This document shows, in pieces, positions 33,256 through 42,562 of a stretch of DNA of 64,000 nt. A program made the position numbers and the translations under genes. Positions within the stretch are counted from its first letter, which is position 1. Every line of letters begins with the position of its first letter. The notes under the pieces are model-generated. The model saw nothing but the letters and a program-made list of their open reading frames with translations, was not told where the DNA came from and searched no databases. Source of the stretch: Puniceicoccales bacterium (GTDB taxonomy: Bacteria; Verrucomicrobiota; Verrucomicrobiia; Opitutales; UBA953); contig JAIRPL010000037.1 of assembly GCA_031256995.1 (NCBI GenBank), positions 19,200-83,199 of the forward strand. Reading direction: 5' to 3'.

Positions 33256-35190
33256 CTATGGATGCACTTCCGGGGGAAGCCAGGGTTTGAGGCGCGTGAG
33301 GGCGTTTTTCATGGAATGCGTGTAGGGAAAACCCACTTTCTCAAAATAGGGGCCGAGATTATGTTTGGTGTGTTTTGACCAGAGCAGGACAAAGCGTTCC
33401 TTGTCGCGCAGGTCGGCTTTGAGGTCCTCGTTGCTGGTGGCATCGGCGAGCGAATCGCTGGAGTCGCGGCGGGAAAGTCGTTTTTTCGCGGCGGCTTTTG
33501 CCGACTGCCTTGCGTGGGCCTTGGCAATGCGCGCTTTCAGGCGGCGTTCCACAGCGGTGTCGGGCTTCAGGTATTCGGCAAAAGTTGCGCGAAGGGAGGG
33601 CCATCCGAATTCGCGTAAAACGGGCATGTAGATTGACAGGTGGTGATCGCTGCCGTTGGCGCCGGCGGGATCGGCAAGTTTCTCGGCGAGATATTTTTCA
33701 AGATTCGGGCCGCCGGCAAAACGTTCCTTCCCCGCGATAGTCTCCATGCTGAACAGGGCGAACAGGTTGCAGGTTGTCTCGCCAAATCCGGCAAATGTCC
33801 ACTCGCCACGTTGGTGGTTGTGGCCGGATTCGTGAAAGAGTCCCCAATCGCCTTCGACTGTGAGGTGCCTGTTGTCCACAAGATGGCGCGCGCTTGGGTT
33901 TTGGTGGCACATGATGGGATAGCCGGAGTGCATGTAGCCGAGGGTGAGTTGCTCATCGGGAACGATCCGTTCGGGATGGGTTGTCCGCTTGGGGAGCGCG
34001 GCGAGCCAGTCTTGTCCATCAATGATCTTCTCCCATGTTTTCATGAGTTCCTCCGGATCCTTGAGGTTTTGGAGATATTTGGAAGGGACGGATAACACGA
34101 TGCTTCGGCAGGCCAGCTCGCCCCAGGGCGCCGGGGCCTGTCGAAGGCGCTGCCATTCATCCGCGGAGGTTTCGCCAAGACGGTAAAATGGAGCCTCGAT
34201 TGCGCCGACGATTTCCACCCGGATTTTGTCGCGCGGTTTTGCGGAGTTATTGGAGTTTATGATGTAGATGAGTCCTCCAAACGGATTTGCGATTGGGGTT
34301 TCGGGGTTTGTGGCGGACGTCGAAGTTGTGATTTTGGGGAAACGGCGCCATTCGGAGACCTCCTCGGCGTTGGAGAGATCATCGGTGTGACAGCCGATTT
34401 GGATGGTCAGGCCACGTTTGAGATCGTTTTGGGAGAGGCGCACGCGAATGAGTTCGCCGGGTGGGGCGTAAAGGCCTGTGGATTGCCAGCCGGAGATATT
34501 GGCGGGGAGGTGCAAGGTTTTTGTGATGCGCGGGGCGGAGGAAGGGACGGGGCCAGGAAAGGTGTTGGCGGCGGGGTGGGCGGTCATCAAGGGGAAAGGC
34601 GTTTTTATATAGCGCGAGACGAGGGCGGTGAAGGTGTCGCGATTTTTGCCAAGTCGAAGGGGTTTGCCGGGAGTCGGGGCGATGGTTTCCCAAATTTCAC
34701 GGTCGAACTTGGAGGGTTGGGCGGCTTTGCGAATGATGGCGCGTGGCAGTTTTGTGCTGTAGCCCACAGGCGGGGCGGGGGAGGGGGCAGGGGCGGGATC
34801 GGCCGCTTTTGGGGAGCTTGGAACCCGTTGTGGAACCGGGGCGGGTGGGGTGCTGGCGGACAATGAGGGCGTGTTTTGTGCCGAGGCGGCAGGGGGGATT
34901 GGCGGAAGTGTCTTGCGCGAGGCGGCTTCCGGGGTGGGTGGCGGCTCACTTTGGACGATTTGCACGGTGTCCACCTGTTTTTCACGAATGTCATGGACGA
35001 CGAGGAATATGCCCCCAAGGCTGCCGATCATGAGCACGAAAGTCAGAGCCATCCAGCGTCCCCCATCTCCCCGGTTGCCGCCACCAATGATGATTTTGTG
35101 AAATGCGCGCCGCGGGTTGGATGCCGGAGGGCGAGGCACTGGAGGCCGTTGGCGGGGCGCGGAAGGGGGGCGGTATTGTGACATGGGCAT
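33256..35190 (-). CDS. Membrane-anchored M60-like zinc metallopeptidase
   Basis: The protein has 644 residues. A basic, Pro-rich N-terminus (1-45) precedes one membrane segment (about 46-66, WMALTFVLMIGSLGGIFLVV) and a Pro/Ala-rich linker to ~165, so the enzyme should be tethered on the outer face of the inner membrane or in the periplasm. The core has HESGHNHQRGEWTFAGFGE near residue 452, matching the gluzincin pattern HExxH with a downstream Glu of the M60/enhancin-like family, whose members cleave mucins and other glycoproteins. A beta-rich region before it (about 220-330) fits the family's N-terminal domain. A Lys/Arg-rich stretch (RIAKAHARQSAKAAAKKRLS) interrupts the C-terminal part and looks like an insertion. 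It is divergent from the ECF sigma gene across 250 bases, which suggests shared control. The natural substrate is unknown. Confidence 0.82.
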   Translation of the reverse strand: MPMSQYRPPSAPRQRPPVPRPPASNPRRAFHKIIIGGGNRGDGGRWMALTFVLMIGSLGGIFLVVHDIREKQVDTVQIVQSEPPPTPEAASRKTLPPIPPAASAQNTPSLSASTPPAPVPQRVPSSPKAADPAPAPSPAPPVGYSTKLPRAIIRKAAQPSKFDREIWETIAPTPGKPLRLGKNRDTFTALVSRYIKTPFPLMTAHPAANTFPGPVPSSAPRITKTLHLPANISGWQSTGLYAPPGELIRVRLSQNDLKRGLTIQIGCHTDDLSNAEEVSEWRRFPKITTSTSATNPETPIANPFGGLIYIINSNNSAKPRDKIRVEIVGAIEAPFYRLGETSADEWQRLRQAPAPWGELACRSIVLSVPSKYLQNLKDPEELMKTWEKIIDGQDWLAALPKRTTHPERIVPDEQLTLGYMHSGYPIMCHQNPSARHLVDNRHLTVEGDWGLFHESGHNHQRGEWTFAGFGETTCNLFALFSMETIAGKERFAGGPNLEKYLAEKLADPAGANGSDHHLSIYMPVLREFGWPSLRATFAEYLKPDTAVERRLKARIAKAHARQSAKAAAKKRLSRRDSSDSLADATSNEDLKADLRDKERFVLLWSKHTKHNLGPYFEKVGFPYTHSMKNALTRLKPWLPPEVHP

Positions 35191-35440
35191 TGGAGCGGTA
35201 TTTCAAGACCATGGTTTTGCGAAGTTGCGCCAATTCCAAGCAAAACAAGCGACAATGCCTGATGGAAGAGGCCGGGAGTGTTTTGTGGATTTGCTGGAAC
35301 CAGTCTTGACTTCAGATGTCGATTCCGCACAACGGCGCGCAGCTCTTTTCGTTCTCCGGCGAAATTTTCCGTTGGGCCCGCGCAAGTGTGCAGAACGGTT
35401 CGACGGTGTCCGTTCCACAATATTCCAACAACCATCTGCC

Positions 35441-36031
35441 ATGCCCATGACCCTAAACGAAGAAAATGCCCTTGAACGCGCCCGCATCGGGGATGCCTCG
35501 GCGTTCAGCGAAATCGTCACCATCTATCAGGATCGAATTTTTGCGAAAGTTTTCAGCATACTCCGTAACCGGCAGGATGCGGAGGAGATCACACAGGACA
35601 CCTTTGTTCGCGCCCAGCGCGGCCTGCCCGCCTTTCGTGGCACGGCCTCGTTCACCACATGGCTTTACCAGATCGCAACCAACCTTGCCCGCAATCGTTA
35701 CTGGTATTGGCGCCGCCGCCGCCGTGACGTGTCGCTTTCCCTCGACAGCCCGATTGGCGAGGATGGGGACATGACCCTCGTGGACGTGCTGCCGGACGAG
35801 GAACTCACACCGGTTGATCTCACGATCAACAAGGAGTTCGTGGATCGCGTTGCCGAGTGCATGGGGCAGCTCAAAAAGGCCCACCGCGAGATTCTTGTCA
35901 TGCGCAACGTCAAGAGCATGGCCTACGAGGATATTGCCGAGGAACTGGGGCTTTCCATTGGCACCGTGAAAAGCCGCATCGCCCGCGCCCGCGAGGCCTT
36001 GCGCTCAATAATGGGGGAGGAGTTTTCCTGA
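35441..36031 (+). CDS. ECF-family RNA polymerase sigma factor
   Basis: From ATG 35441 (M-P-M-T-L-N-E-E-N) the product has 196 residues, standard for ECF sigma factors; ATG 35447 is an equally possible start. Region 2 holds YQDRIFAKVFSILRNRQDAEEITQDTF, and region 4 holds AHREILVMRNVKSMAYEDIAEEL with the helix-turn-helix GLSIGTVKSRIARARE. Its 3' end is followed after 8 bases by a small gene that looks like its anti-sigma partner, so it is probably held at the membrane until a signal arrives. The divergent M60-like peptidase is a candidate target or sensor-side component, an inference from position only. Confidence 0.92.
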   Translation: MPMTLNEENALERARIGDASAFSEIVTIYQDRIFAKVFSILRNRQDAEEITQDTFVRAQRGLPAFRGTASFTTWLYQIATNLARNRYWYWRRRRRDVSLSLDSPIGEDGDMTLVDVLPDEELTPVDLTINKEFVDRVAECMGQLKKAHREILVMRNVKSMAYEDIAEELGLSIGTVKSRIARAREALRSIMGEEFS

Positions 36032-36039
36032 TATTCGCA

Positions 36040-36525
36040 ATGAATGACAACGATTTTAATGTATTGCTCGACAAATACCTTGATGGGGACCTGACCGACC
36101 CTGCGGAGCGTGTGCTCCTGCGCGAGACGGTGGAGAAGGTGCCGGAGCACCGCCGGCGTTTCTTGCGTGCCCGCCAGTTGCGGCTTGCCTTTGCCACGAT
36201 TCCGGAGCGCAAGTCCGGTCTTCTCTATTTTCTGCCCAGCGTGGCCCGGTTGCGTCATTTCGGTTCCATGTTTGGCAACACGGCTGTTTTTGCTTTTGCG
36301 CTCGGTCTCGCGTTTCCCAATGGAGACGGCGTGCCGCTGGACATCACCGGGGCGGCTCATGTCCCCGCCGCACAGGGAGTCCGCGCGACAGGGGATTCCG
36401 CAGGGGGAACGATTTTTGCCCAAGAGGCCTCCGCGGAGGATTCGGCTTACCCTTCTGACGGCCATTCCGAGATGGATCTTGGCAGCCTCATTCCCGCGGA
36501 AGAGTACGGATTTGTGCGTCTGTGA
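36040..36525 (+). CDS. Small probable anti-sigma factor
   Basis: The protein has 161 residues and starts 8 bases after the sigma-factor stop, a spacing typical of translationally coupled sigma/anti-sigma pairs. The N-terminus (NDFNVLLDKYLDGDLTDPAE) resembles the zinc-finger-like anti-sigma start in which a short acidic helix binds the sigma factor, although the usual His-x3-Cys-x2-Cys is absent. A weak hydrophobic stretch (SMFGNTAVFAFALGLAFP, about residues 78-95) could be a membrane segment. The remainder is low-complexity and acidic. The assignment rests on position and on the N-terminal pattern. Confidence 0.6.
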   Translation: MNDNDFNVLLDKYLDGDLTDPAERVLLRETVEKVPEHRRRFLRARQLRLAFATIPERKSGLLYFLPSVARLRHFGSMFGNTAVFAFALGLAFPNGDGVPLDITGAAHVPAAQGVRATGDSAGGTIFAQEASAEDSAYPSDGHSEMDLGSLIPAEEYGFVRL

Positions 36526-36561
36526 GTGCGCGAGGCTTTGATTGTTTCCTCCTGCAGGTCG

Positions 36562-36595
36562 AGATGGCGGCGGGAGGGTGAGGTTGCCGCCGTCT
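36562..36595. terminator. Strong hairpin downstream of the sigma/anti-sigma pair
   Basis: AGATGGCGGC pairs with GCCGCCGTCT (10 base pairs including one G-T) around a 14-base loop, 37 bases after the stop. No clear T-run follows on the plus strand, so a transcription-ending role is only likely, not shown. It could also serve the opposite strand. Confidence 0.35.
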
Positions 36596-36712
36596 AAAGC
36601 GGACTTTTCGAATCTTGGATCCCCTCTTCCGATTCCCTCCCTCCCCCGATTCCGGCACTCCCCGGCCCGTTCCTCCACCTGCCTGCGAGTGGATTGAAGA
36701 TGTCCTTGTTGC

Positions 36713-37114
36713 TCATCCTGGCAGTTTTTGAAGCTGTTCGCGAATGGACGCGGCAACGGTTCGTGCCAGTTTCACGGGCACCGCGTTGCCAAGCTGCCTT
36801 ATGCTCTCCGTCCACGATCCGTGGAAAATGAAATCGTCGGGAAACGTCTGGATGCGGGCGGATTCGCGGACGGAAAAATAGCGGACGCCGCCGTTGTCGT
36901 CGGCGAGCATGTTCTCCCCGCCGGGAACGCCGTGTGCACCAGCCTTGAGTGCTTTTGCCGGTTCGTCCCAAGGGCTGCCCGTGTGTCCTGGATAGGCACG
37001 CGCACCGGGTTGCGGACGATGATTCGGAAGAGCACTTTTGACGTCCGGATTTCCAAGTCCGCGCAAGGCGTCACGCACAGTTTGGCAGCGAATTTTCGGG
37101 CAGAATTTTCTGCA
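36713..37114 (-). pseudogene. Remnant of a C5 cytosine DNA methyltransferase (C-terminal part)
   Basis: The frame is open from a TGA at 37115 to the stop at 36713. The translated piece carries TVRDALRGLGNPD, ARAYPGHTGSPWDEPAKALK, GVPGGENML, RYFSVRESARIQTFPDDFIF and RQLGNAVPVKLARTVAASI, in the order of the target-recognition-to-C-terminal part of Dcm-type enzymes (motifs IX and X). The AdoMet motif, the catalytic PC motif, ENV and QRR motifs are all missing. Upstream in another frame AREVQKFFDAENSARKFAAKL may be a frameshifted continuation. It cannot be an active enzyme. It marks a lost restriction-modification or orphan methylase gene. Confidence 0.8.
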
Positions 37115-37321
37115 TCAAAGAATTTTTGGACCTCGCGTGCGCGCTCATTGCCATGGGGCATGCAGGGCGGCGGATTTGAGGTTTTTTTGACAGGCCTGAT
37201 TTTGCTTTTGCGCAGGAGTTTTTGGCTTTTTTCGGGGGAGGAATTTCCTGCCACACTTTCAGATTGAGGAGAAACGGGGGCGGGCGCACGTTGTCCGCCT
37301 GTTTTTGCGACAAATTGAAAC

Positions 37322-38530
37322 ATGGAAGCATTGCCTGCCGAAATCTTGAACGGACTGGTCAACCTGTTGCCGACGGACGCGCGTTGGTTGCGCTGGTTGC
37401 TGGCATCCGGCGTCACCGTGGCAGCCATCCTGTCTGTGTTTGGCCTGACGTTTGCGTTTTTGACGGTGACGGAACGCAAGCTTCTGGGGCGGTTTCAGAA
37501 TCGTTATGGGCCGAACCGCGTGCGGGTTTTTGGTGTGCGGTTGTTTGGTTTTTTTCAGCCTTTTGCCGATGCCGTGAAGGCGATCACGAAGGAGGACATT
37601 GTGCCCTTTGGGGCGGACCGGGTGCTGCACTTTGCGGCGCCAGTGCTCATGGTGGCATGCTCGTTGCTGGGGCTGGCTGTGCTGCCGTATGGGCGGGAGC
37701 TTTCGGCGCTGGCGGGGCTGGACGCCGCGCTGCTCTATTTTTTCGCGGCGGGCGCGGCCTCGGAGCTGGCGATTTTCATGGCGGGATGGGCGGGCAACAA
37801 CAAGTACTCCCTGCTTTCGGCCCTGCGCGCACTGGCGCAGCTTGCCAGTTATGAGTTGCCACTGCTGCTGGTGGCGGTCCCCGTGGTCATGCTTTCCGGG
37901 ACGCTTTCGTTGACAGGGATTGTCGAGGCGCAGGGTGGATGGACGGCTGGCGTCTTGCCGCATTGGAATGTTTTCACGCCCTGGGGTTTCGCCGGGGCGG
38001 TCATTTTTCACATAACGGCGCTTGCCGAGTGCAATCGTTGTCCGTTCGACCTTCCCGAGGGCGAAAGCGAGATCATCGCCGGATATCTTACCGAGTACTC
38101 GGGCTTCAAGTACGCGTTGTTTTTCATGGGCGAGTATTTTGGCATGGCCTCACTGGCCGGCCTGGGTGTCACGCTGTTTTTTGGGGGGTGGCAGGCTCCG
38201 TGTGAATTCCTGACATTTATCCCGTCATATCTTTGGTTTTACCTTAAAATTGTGGTCTTCATCCTGTCATTCATGTGGGTGCGCGCCACATTGCTTCGCC
38301 TGCGCATGGACCAGCTGACACGTTTGGCGTGGAAATTCCTTGTGCCGTTTGCCCTTTCAAACCTTGGGGTCGCGCTGTTTTGGGCGCGCACGGCGGAGTG
38401 GGCGGGCTTTCCCTTGCAGGCCGCGCGTTGGGCGCTGGCGGCGGTGTGCATTGTGGCGCTGTTTCTTCTGTTTGGCAGGCGGTTCCAAAAGGCCTTCGCC
38501 CCGCGCCAGTATGTTGTCAGCGAGACGTGA
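37322..38530 (+). CDS. nuoH: NADH-quinone oxidoreductase subunit H (complex I)
   Basis: This is the membrane subunit next to the quinone site of complex I. It has 402 residues, longer than the ~325 of E. coli, with multiple hydrophobic segments. Family motifs are TVTERKLLGRFQNRYGPNRV near residue 50, FGFFQPFADAVKAITKED, RALAQLASYELPLLL, LAECNRCPFDLPEGESEIIAGYLTEYSG near residue 240, and WVRATLLRLRMDQLTRLAWK. The ATG at 37322 is the only sensible start. No other nuo gene is in the window: it lies between a methylase remnant and trmL. It is therefore either an isolated copy with the rest of complex I elsewhere, or a second copy. Confidence 0.93.
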   Translation: MEALPAEILNGLVNLLPTDARWLRWLLASGVTVAAILSVFGLTFAFLTVTERKLLGRFQNRYGPNRVRVFGVRLFGFFQPFADAVKAITKEDIVPFGADRVLHFAAPVLMVACSLLGLAVLPYGRELSALAGLDAALLYFFAAGAASELAIFMAGWAGNNKYSLLSALRALAQLASYELPLLLVAVPVVMLSGTLSLTGIVEAQGGWTAGVLPHWNVFTPWGFAGAVIFHITALAECNRCPFDLPEGESEIIAGYLTEYSGFKYALFFMGEYFGMASLAGLGVTLFFGGWQAPCEFLTFIPSYLWFYLKIVVFILSFMWVRATLLRLRMDQLTRLAWKFLVPFALSNLGVALFWARTAEWAGFPLQAARWALAAVCIVALFLLFGRRFQKAFAPRQYVVSET

Positions 38531-38708
38531 TATTCGCGGTGACGCGATGTCGTGAAATTTCCCCTCTTTTTCAAATTCGTGAAATGGGAAAGGCGCGAAG
38601 TGGCACCCAAAAGGTTGTGAAAGACCCAAATGCACGCAAACGGAGTGCCTGCGTTGTTTTCTCGTAATTTTCTGGAGGTCGATGTTTCCCGCATGTTTCT
38701 TGGGGAGA

Positions 38709-39191
38709 ATGCTTCATGTCATTTTGCATTGCCCGGAGATTCCGCAAAACACGGGAAATATCGGGCGGATGTGTGCGGTTTGCGGGGCGCGGCTCCACTT
38801 GATCCACCCGCTCGGATTCACGATCACGGACGCCCGGTTGCGTCGGGCGGGAATGGATTACTGGCATGAACTTGACGTTCACCACCATGCAAACTGGGCG
38901 GAATTCGCGACCAGCGAGGCGCGCCCAAAGGGACGGATCTGGCTGCTGACAACCCGCGCCCGCCAGACCATCTGGGACGCACGTTTTGCGGACGGCGATG
39001 GCTTGGTGTTTGGCAACGAAGGCTCTGGCGCGCCACCGTGGTTGCACGAGGAGATTGGGGAGGGGTTTCGCGTGAAAATTCCGCAACCCAACTCAAATCT
39101 GCGTTCCCTTAATCTTTCGACAGCGGCCGGGATTGCCACTTACGAGGCACTCCGGCAGTGCGCCGCCGCCGGTCTTGCCGGCGAGGCGTAG
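38709..39191 (+). CDS. trmL: tRNA (cytidine/uridine-34 2'-O)-methyltransferase, SPOUT family
   Basis: The enzyme uses AdoMet to methylate the wobble ribose of certain leucine tRNAs. I choose ATG 38709 (M-L-H-V-I-L-H), which gives 160 residues, because the family begins directly with the LHxILHxPEIPQNTGNIGR strand-loop. A longer form from 38682 has GGAGG 3 bases before its ATG, which is too close. SPOUT knot motifs are GLVFGNEGSGAPP near residue 102 and IPQPNSNLRSLNLSTAAGIA. A PROSITE-like LIHPLGF near residue 33 is present. It ends 69 bases before the convergent uvrA stop. Confidence 0.92.
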   Translation: MLHVILHCPEIPQNTGNIGRMCAVCGARLHLIHPLGFTITDARLRRAGMDYWHELDVHHHANWAEFATSEARPKGRIWLLTTRARQTIWDARFADGDGLVFGNEGSGAPPWLHEEIGEGFRVKIPQPNSNLRSLNLSTAAGIATYEALRQCAAAGLAGEA

Positions 39192-39260
39192 AAAGGGACG
39201 CCGCCCTTCGCCTGTTCGCGGCGGCCGGGCGGTCTCGAACCTGTTTTTTCAAAGCCATTT

Positions 39261-42200
39261 TCAGGCGCTTTTTGCCTTTTTTCCGACGGCGCGAAGCCAC
39301 GGGGATGTCGGCGTGTCCAGGCGGGCAAAGGCGGATGGCGGCGCGGCGGCGACAAGTTTTCCGCCTTTTTCACCCGCGCCAGGGCCGAGTTCGAGAAGCC
39401 AGTCGGCGGCGCGGAGGATGTCAATGTTGTGCTCGATGACGACGAGCGTGTTCCCCGCGTCCACCAGCCGTTGCAGGATTTTGGCAAGGTGCGCGACGTC
39501 CTCGCGATGCAGGCCTGTCGTTGGTTCATCCAGAAGGATGAGCGTCCCCGCCCCGCCAATGGGGGTTCCTTCCGCGGCGGCGATGTCGCCAAGGAATCGC
39601 GCCAGTTTGAGGCGCTGCGCCTCGCCTCCGCTCAACGTGCTCAACGGCTGGCCAAGTGTCAGGTAATGCAAACCGACCTCCGCGAGCATTCCGAGCGCGC
39701 GGAGGATTTCCTGGATGCGTTTTCCGGCACGTTTGGCCTCGCGCGCGGTGCCGGCGTCACCTGCCTCCAATTTTTCGTCGGCGAAAAAACGGAGCGCCTC
39801 CGCCACGGTCAGGGAAAGGATGTCCGCGACGCTTTTTCCCCGATGCTGGAAACGGAGAATCTCGGGGCGGAAGCGGCTCCCCTCGCACACCGGGCATGGG
39901 AGATGGATGTTGGCCAGGAATTGCATTTCGACGCTTTCCCAGCCCGACCCGCCGCAGTGCGGACAACGTCCCTCGCCACTATTGAATGAGAAATGGGATG
40001 CGGACAGGCCGGCCTTGACGGCGTCCGGCGTGCCGGCGAGCAGTTCGCGGATGGCTTCCCAGGCACCGGTGTGCAGGGCCGCGTTGGAACGTGGCGTGCG
40101 GCTGGCCGGGGATTGGTCCACAAGCGCCGTGGCGGCCAGCGGCGCGTCGCATTCGTAGTGGAATCGCGCGGGCACGGCCTCGCCCGCCGATGGATTCTCC
40201 AATGGCTCCACCGTGCCGCGGAATGTTGCCTCCGAAACGGGAAAGGGCGTGGGCTGGACACCGGGTGTGGCGGGAATGGCGGCGAGCACCTGGTTAAGAA
40301 GGGTGGATTTTCCGGATCCGGAGACGCCGCAGATGGCCGTGAAACGGCCCAGGGGAATGTCGAGCGCGAGGTCCCGCAAATTGTTGGCATGAATACCTTT
40401 TATGCGCAAATGCGGGGAGCCTGCGTCCACCGGGCGCATGCGCGATCGCGGCGGTTCGCGCCTCCCAAGCAGCCACGCGGCCGTGGCGGAATCGGCGGAC
40501 GCCGATTTTAGCGCGGCAGGCGGTCCGCTGAACACAACACGCCCGCCGTCGGCCCCGGGGCGCGGGCCGATTTCCACGATCCATCCGGCCGCGCGCATCA
40601 CCGATTCGTCATGCTCGACGACAACAACCGTGTTCCCCTCCTGCGGCGCGGCCATCCGGCGCAGGATGCCATTCATGCGTTCGAGGTCCCCGGGGTGCAT
40701 TCCCACGCTTGGCTCATCAAGCACAAACAGGGTGTCCGCCAGTCCGGAACCAAGGCAGGCCACGAGGTTGACCCGCTGGGATTCCCCGCCGCTGAGCGTG
40801 CGGGAAAGACGGTCGGGGGAGAGGTAGCCAAGCCCGGTCTCCTCCAGGAAGGACAGGCGTTTCAGCATGCCCTCCAGCGCCTGTTCCGCCGGGTGGCGGG
40901 GGTGTGTGACACGCTGCTGGCGCAGCATGGCAAGCAGTGTCGAGACGTCTTTCGCGTAAAGTTCCGGAAGGGAAAGGCCTTTCCATCGCCAGCAAAGCGA
41001 TTCCGCCTTGAGGCGTTTTCCGCCACAGACCTGGCAGGTTGAATAACTCCGATAACGGGAAAGGAAGACGCGGACATGCATTTTGTAGGCGGAGCTTTCC
41101 AGCCAGCCAAAAAAGCGTTTCACGCCATACCACGAGTTCCGCCAGTCATGGCCGGGGGTTCCGTGGTCATCCTCGCCATCCGTGACGAAGGATTTTTGCC
41201 CCGGTGTGAGGGTGTCCCACGGGACGTTTGTCGGGATTCCGTGCCGTCTTGCGGCGCGCAGCAGGTCTTTCTGGCTTTCGCCATAAACCTCCCCTTGGAA
41301 CGGGGCGATGGCGCCATCGGCAAGGGTGCGCATGGGGTCCGGGATTATTTTTGCCCAGTCCACGCCGGTCACGCGCCCGAAGCCGTTGCATTCCGGGCAG
41401 GCGCCGAGGGGGGAATTGAATGAAAACTGCGCGGGTGCCGCCGGGGCGAACCGGCGTCCACTTGGCGTGACCAGTCCCTTGTCAAAATCCAGGGTTCCCG
41501 CGGGGACCGCCGGGTTGGCATGGAAAATCGCCACGCGAAGTCGTCCGCGGCCAAGCTGGAATGCCTTCGCCGCCGCCTCCAGGAATCGCGCCCGGTTTCT
41601 CGGGTCGGGGGCGATGCGGTCCTGAAGGAGTGTCGCGCTCCGCGGGGCATCCCCGCCGGCGGGAAATCCATCCAGTGGCAGCACCACCCCGTCGAGCAAC
41701 CCTCGCGTGTAGCCCTGCTGGATGAATGGCGCGAGTGCCGCCGCCCACTCCATCCCCGCCGGGCGGGTGACGGAAAAACCCGGTGCGATGGCCTCCCAGG
41801 GTTGTCCTTCGGCGTGCGCGGCGCCGGCTGCCTGGAGCAATCTTTCCCAAGCGTCCTCAGGGTGGCTTGGGTGGATCTCGAGACCTGTTTCCGGATCGTG
41901 CAGCGTGGCGTTGTGCGCGAACCAAACTTTGAACCAATCGCACAGGCCGGTCATCGTGCCGACGGTGGAGCGCGAGGTTTTCACCGTGCCGCCCCTGCGG
42001 ACGGCGATGGATGGGCGGATGTTTTCGACGGAGTCCACCTTGGGGGGCGGAATCAGATCGAGGAATTGTCGCGTGTAGGAACTGAATGTCTCCACATAAC
42101 GCCGCTGTCCCTCGGCGTGGAGGGTGTCAAACACCAGCGAGGACTTTCCCGCGCCGGAGAGTCCCGTCACCACGACCAGCCCTCCCACAGGGATGTCAAG

Positions 42201-42284
42201 ATCCACCCCTTGCAGGTTGTTCTGCCTCGCCCCGCGAATCCGGATGCATCCGCGCCCAAACCCCGTCATGGGGGATTTTTTCAT
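39261..42284 (-). CDS. uvrA: Excinuclease ABC subunit A (UvrA), DNA damage recognition
   Basis: From ATG 42284 (M-K-K-S-P-M-T-G) the protein has 1007 residues; ATG 42296 or 42269 are alternatives, and the frame running open to 43064 is not coding. Two ABC modules are present: Walker A GLSGAGKSSLVFDTLHAEGQ near residue 40 with signature RTLSGGESQRVNLVACLGSG and LFVLDEPSVGMHPGD; and GVSGSGKSTLLNQVLA near 660 with STLSGGEAQRLKLARFL and LILLDEPTTGLHREDV. Zinc sites CPECNGFG, CQVCGGKRL, CPHCGGSG and CPVCEGSRF are intact. UvrA dimers scan DNA and load UvrB in nucleotide excision repair. No uvrB is near. The length is within the UvrA range but the N-terminal insert differs from E. coli, so a UvrA paralogue is possible. 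Confidence 0.93.
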   Translation of the reverse strand: MKKSPMTGFGRGCIRIRGARQNNLQGVDLDIPVGGLVVVTGLSGAGKSSLVFDTLHAEGQRRYVETFSSYTRQFLDLIPPPKVDSVENIRPSIAVRRGGTVKTSRSTVGTMTGLCDWFKVWFAHNATLHDPETGLEIHPSHPEDAWERLLQAAGAAHAEGQPWEAIAPGFSVTRPAGMEWAAALAPFIQQGYTRGLLDGVVLPLDGFPAGGDAPRSATLLQDRIAPDPRNRARFLEAAAKAFQLGRGRLRVAIFHANPAVPAGTLDFDKGLVTPSGRRFAPAAPAQFSFNSPLGACPECNGFGRVTGVDWAKIIPDPMRTLADGAIAPFQGEVYGESQKDLLRAARRHGIPTNVPWDTLTPGQKSFVTDGEDDHGTPGHDWRNSWYGVKRFFGWLESSAYKMHVRVFLSRYRSYSTCQVCGGKRLKAESLCWRWKGLSLPELYAKDVSTLLAMLRQQRVTHPRHPAEQALEGMLKRLSFLEETGLGYLSPDRLSRTLSGGESQRVNLVACLGSGLADTLFVLDEPSVGMHPGDLERMNGILRRMAAPQEGNTVVVVEHDESVMRAAGWIVEIGPRPGADGGRVVFSGPPAALKSASADSATAAWLLGRREPPRSRMRPVDAGSPHLRIKGIHANNLRDLALDIPLGRFTAICGVSGSGKSTLLNQVLAAIPATPGVQPTPFPVSEATFRGTVEPLENPSAGEAVPARFHYECDAPLAATALVDQSPASRTPRSNAALHTGAWEAIRELLAGTPDAVKAGLSASHFSFNSGEGRCPHCGGSGWESVEMQFLANIHLPCPVCEGSRFRPEILRFQHRGKSVADILSLTVAEALRFFADEKLEAGDAGTAREAKRAGKRIQEILRALGMLAEVGLHYLTLGQPLSTLSGGEAQRLKLARFLGDIAAAEGTPIGGAGTLILLDEPTTGLHREDVAHLAKILQRLVDAGNTLVVIEHNIDILRAADWLLELGPGAGEKGGKLVAAAPPSAFARLDTPTSPWLRAVGKKAKSA

Positions 42285-42296
42285 GTCGCGATCCAT

Positions 42297-42562
42297 CCTT
42301 GGTTTGGCGGCATTCTTCATGGGCGCCGGATGCTGCCCGCCCGCCACAGGTGTCCGCAATGCGATTTGCGGGCAAAAACAGGATCGCATTGTAAGGGATG
42401 TTTCTGGACAGGCCGGCAGGCGGCAGGCAAGCCACGGACGGCCGCAGGCAGAACATCGCCGCCCCCTCCGAACGCTCAATTTTTTCACGAAACGGGTAAA
42501 CCACGTTTCTCCGCATTTAGGACTGGCTGCGATGGAGATTGCTGGCAGATTTGCGGAAAAGT
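42297..42562. promoter_or_regulatory. Divergent intergenic region, uvrA to first macroglobulin
   Basis: These are 266 bases between two divergent starts. They must contain the promoters for both genes, but no clear -35/-10 pair or operator can be named. The stretch near 42470-42510 is the most AT-rich part. Confidence 0.3.

Noticed and set aside
35191..35440. TTGACT near 35305 as -35 box for the sigma gene
   Set aside because: No matching -10 hexamer at 16-18 bases. An ECF gene may use a non-standard promoter, so I do not call it.
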